Source: Micromonospora sp. FIMYZ51
Lineage (GTDB): Bacteria; Actinomycetota; Actinomycetes; Mycobacteriales; Micromonosporaceae
Assembly (NCBI RefSeq): GCF_038246755.1
Contig: NZ_CP134706.1
Span: forward strand, 6,637,501-6,701,500
Direction: 5' to 3'
Length of the DNA: 64,000 bases
A model generated the notes under the pieces. That model worked only from the letters and a program-made list of their open reading frames with translations. It did no database searches and was not told the origin of the DNA. This document shows, one piece after another, positions 62,592-64,000 of the stretch. Each line of letters starts with the position of its first letter. Position 1 is the first letter of the stretch. Position numbers and translations under genes: made by a program.

Positions 62592-63949
62592 CCTCGGGCA
62601 GCGGCACTCGCAGCAGCGGCACGCGCGGCAGCCGCCCCGGACCGGGCACCGGGAGCCGCCGGCTCGCCGGCGGTCGCGGCCGGACTCGCGGCGGCAGCCG
62701 CGGGCGGGGCGGCAGGCTGGGTGCGTACGGCCGGGGCGGTGGTGGGCGGCGCGGAGTCGGCGGCGGCCGGCGGCGCGTCGGTGCCGGCGAGGGTGAGCCG
62801 GCGTTCCATCCGTTCGAGACGCTGAAGCAGGCCACCGGTGGAGTCGTCGACACCGGGCAGCAGCATCCGGGCACAGATCAGCTCAAGCAGCAGCCGGGGC
62901 GCGGTGGTGCCGCGCATCTCCACCAGGCCGTCGTGCACGATGTCGGCGCAACGGGACAGGGTGCCCGGGCCGAGCCGCTCGGCCTGAGCGGTCATCCGCT
63001 CGATCTGATCGGCCGGCCCGTCGATCAGGCCCTTGGTCACGGCGTCCGGCACCTGCTGGAGCACGATCAGGTCGCGCAGGCGTTCCAGCAGGTCGGAGGC
63101 GAACCGGCGGGGGTCGTGCCCGGCCTCGGCCACCCGATCGACGGTGACGTACGCGGCGGCACCGTCCCCGGCGGCCAGCGCATCGCACATCTCGTCGATA
63201 AGCGCCGCGTCGGTGACGCCGAGCAGCGCGGCGGCCCGGGCGTAGCTGACGCCGTCCGGGCCGGCACCGGCGATGAGCTGGTCGAGTACCGAGAGACTGT
63301 CCCGGGCGCTGCCACCACCGGCGCGCACGACGAGCGGAAACACCGCCGGCTCGACCTGCACCCCCTCGGCCTGGCAGAGCTGCTCCAGATAGGGCCGCAG
63401 CACCTTCGGCGGGATCAGCCGGAACGGATAGTGGTGGGTCCGCGACTTGATGGTGCCGAGGACCTTCTCCGGCTCGGTGGTGGCGAAGATGAACTTGACG
63501 TACTCCGGCGGCTCCTCGACCAGCTTGAGCAGGGCGTTGAAGCCGGCCGACGAGACCATGTGCGCCTCGTCGATGACGTAGATCTTGAAGCGGCTGTTGG
63601 CCGGCGCGAAGAACGCCTTCTCGCGCAGCTCACGGGCGTCGTCCACGCCACCGTGGCTGGCCGCGTCGATCTCGATGACGTCGATCGAGCCAGCCCCGTC
63701 GCCGCTCAGTGAACGACACGAGTCGCAGGTGCCGCAGGGCTCCGGGGTGGGCCCGTGCTCGCAGTTGAGCGAGCGGGCCAGGATGCGGGCGCTTGAGGTC
63801 TTGCCGCAGCCACGCGGCCCGGAGAAGAGGTACGCGTGGTTGAGCCGCCCGCTGCGCAGCGCCTGCGACAGCGGCTCGGTGACGTGCTCCTGCCCGATGA
63901 CCTCGGCGAAGGTACGCGGCCGGTACTTGCGGTAGAGCGCCAGTGCCAC
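62588..63949 (-). CDS. dnaX: DNA polymerase III subunit gamma/tau, N-terminal part (frame ends early)
   Basis: 453 residues. Clamp-loader AAA+ ATPase: Walker A SGPRGCGKTSSARI, zinc module CEHGPTPEPCGTCDSC, Walker B IYVIDEAHMVS, sensor I FATTEPEKV, and domain III to GTTAPRLLLELICARMLLPG. It ends in an Ala-rich linker at a TGA. The remainder of the expected DnaX continues in the next frame. Together they would be about 965 residues, one base short of continuity. GTG 63949 gives the standard MALALYRKYRPRTF start. Confidence 0.93.
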   Translation of the reverse strand: MALALYRKYRPRTFAEVIGQEHVTEPLSQALRSGRLNHAYLFSGPRGCGKTSSARILARSLNCEHGPTPEPCGTCDSCRSLSGDGAGSIDVIEIDAASHGGVDDARELREKAFFAPANSRFKIYVIDEAHMVSSAGFNALLKLVEEPPEYVKFIFATTEPEKVLGTIKSRTHHYPFRLIPPKVLRPYLEQLCQAEGVQVEPAVFPLVVRAGGGSARDSLSVLDQLIAGAGPDGVSYARAAALLGVTDAALIDEMCDALAAGDGAAAYVTVDRVAEAGHDPRRFASDLLERLRDLIVLQQVPDAVTKGLIDGPADQIERMTAQAERLGPGTLSRCADIVHDGLVEMRGTTAPRLLLELICARMLLPGVDDSTGGLLQRLERMERRLTLAGTDAPPAAADSAPPTTAPAVRTQPAAPPAAAAASPAATAGEPAAPGARSGAAAARAAAASAAARG

Positions 63950-64000
63950 GGCGTCCCGCCTCCTCTCAACCGCGCCATTCTCGCCCGGTCAGGCTCCACC

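Noticed and set aside
62580..62600. Programmed -1 frameshift site in dnaX
   Set aside because: No X-XXY-YYZ slippery heptamer, only GAGGGTGA. A base loss in a direct repeat or an assembly error explains it better.

Overview
The window is very GC-rich (roughly 70% or more), uses many GTG starts and is packed with four-base start/stop overlaps. Gene content (ESX secretion genes, WhiB, PonA2-like PBP, MarP-like protease, Crp, DnaX, Ask/Asd, LeuA) points to an actinomycete. Style and gene order suggest Micromonosporaceae (Micromonospora or Salinispora type); this is inference, since no rRNA is present. Several blocks match, from memory, Mycobacterium tuberculosis gene order: nth-tlpA-nudix-marP with crp (Rv3671c-Rv3676), then MBL-RidA-DUF4177-two ArsA ATPases-whiB4-ponA2-phosphoesterase (Rv3677c-Rv3683), then asd-ask-leuA (Rv3708c-Rv3710) and recR-ybaB-dnaX (Rv3715c-Rv3721c).

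Layout. 1-8.2 kb: end of pyrophosphatase, a partial type VII secretion set (eccD divergent from eccC and mycP) and a PAP2 phosphatase. 8.2-14.5 kb: marP, nudix, tlpA, nth operon, a CapA-like lipoprotein, cbiZ and divergent crp. 14.6-21.9 kb: a tetR-led operon of AtuA-like protein, biotin-dependent carboxylase beta and alpha subunits and an acyl-CoA dehydrogenase, resembling acyclic-terpene or branched acyl-CoA catabolism. 22-28 kb: small membrane proteins, a frame-disrupted Ser/Thr kinase and a large cyclase-ATPase. 28.2-38.1 kb: the second syntenic block. 38.1-40.7 kb: tRNA-Pro followed by a decayed integrative element (integrase lacking its catalytic core, broken XRE regulators). 40.8-44.6 kb: small secreted or membrane proteins, a phosphoesterase and a GAF-GGDEF protein. 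44.6-52.3 kb: asd-ask, a lipoprotein, a nitroreductase-like protein, leuA with a leucine leader peptide, and an MFS exporter. 52.4-59.6 kb: a secreted HNH nuclease and a complete dipeptide ABC operon. 59.9-64 kb: recR, ybaB and a split dnaX.

The most unusual content is repeats. A 57-bp element built on two GGGGGCCC cores occurs four times, each exactly 57 bp and alignable without gaps. Three copies sit at gene 3' ends, where they supply stop codons to leuA, the MFS gene and dppF. The fourth lies inside the atuA-like gene, flanked by a 6-bp direct repeat, so the insertion is 63 bp and in frame. A second family (60 bp in tandem, plus a diverged copy) lies in two operon gaps. A third is a 73-76 bp inverted repeat found twice. 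Short tandem repeats also cross the stop codons of three genes.

Three genes (dnaX, a kinase, an XRE regulator) are broken by apparent single-base shifts. These may be real or may be sequence errors, and they should be checked against reads before biological weight is placed on them.
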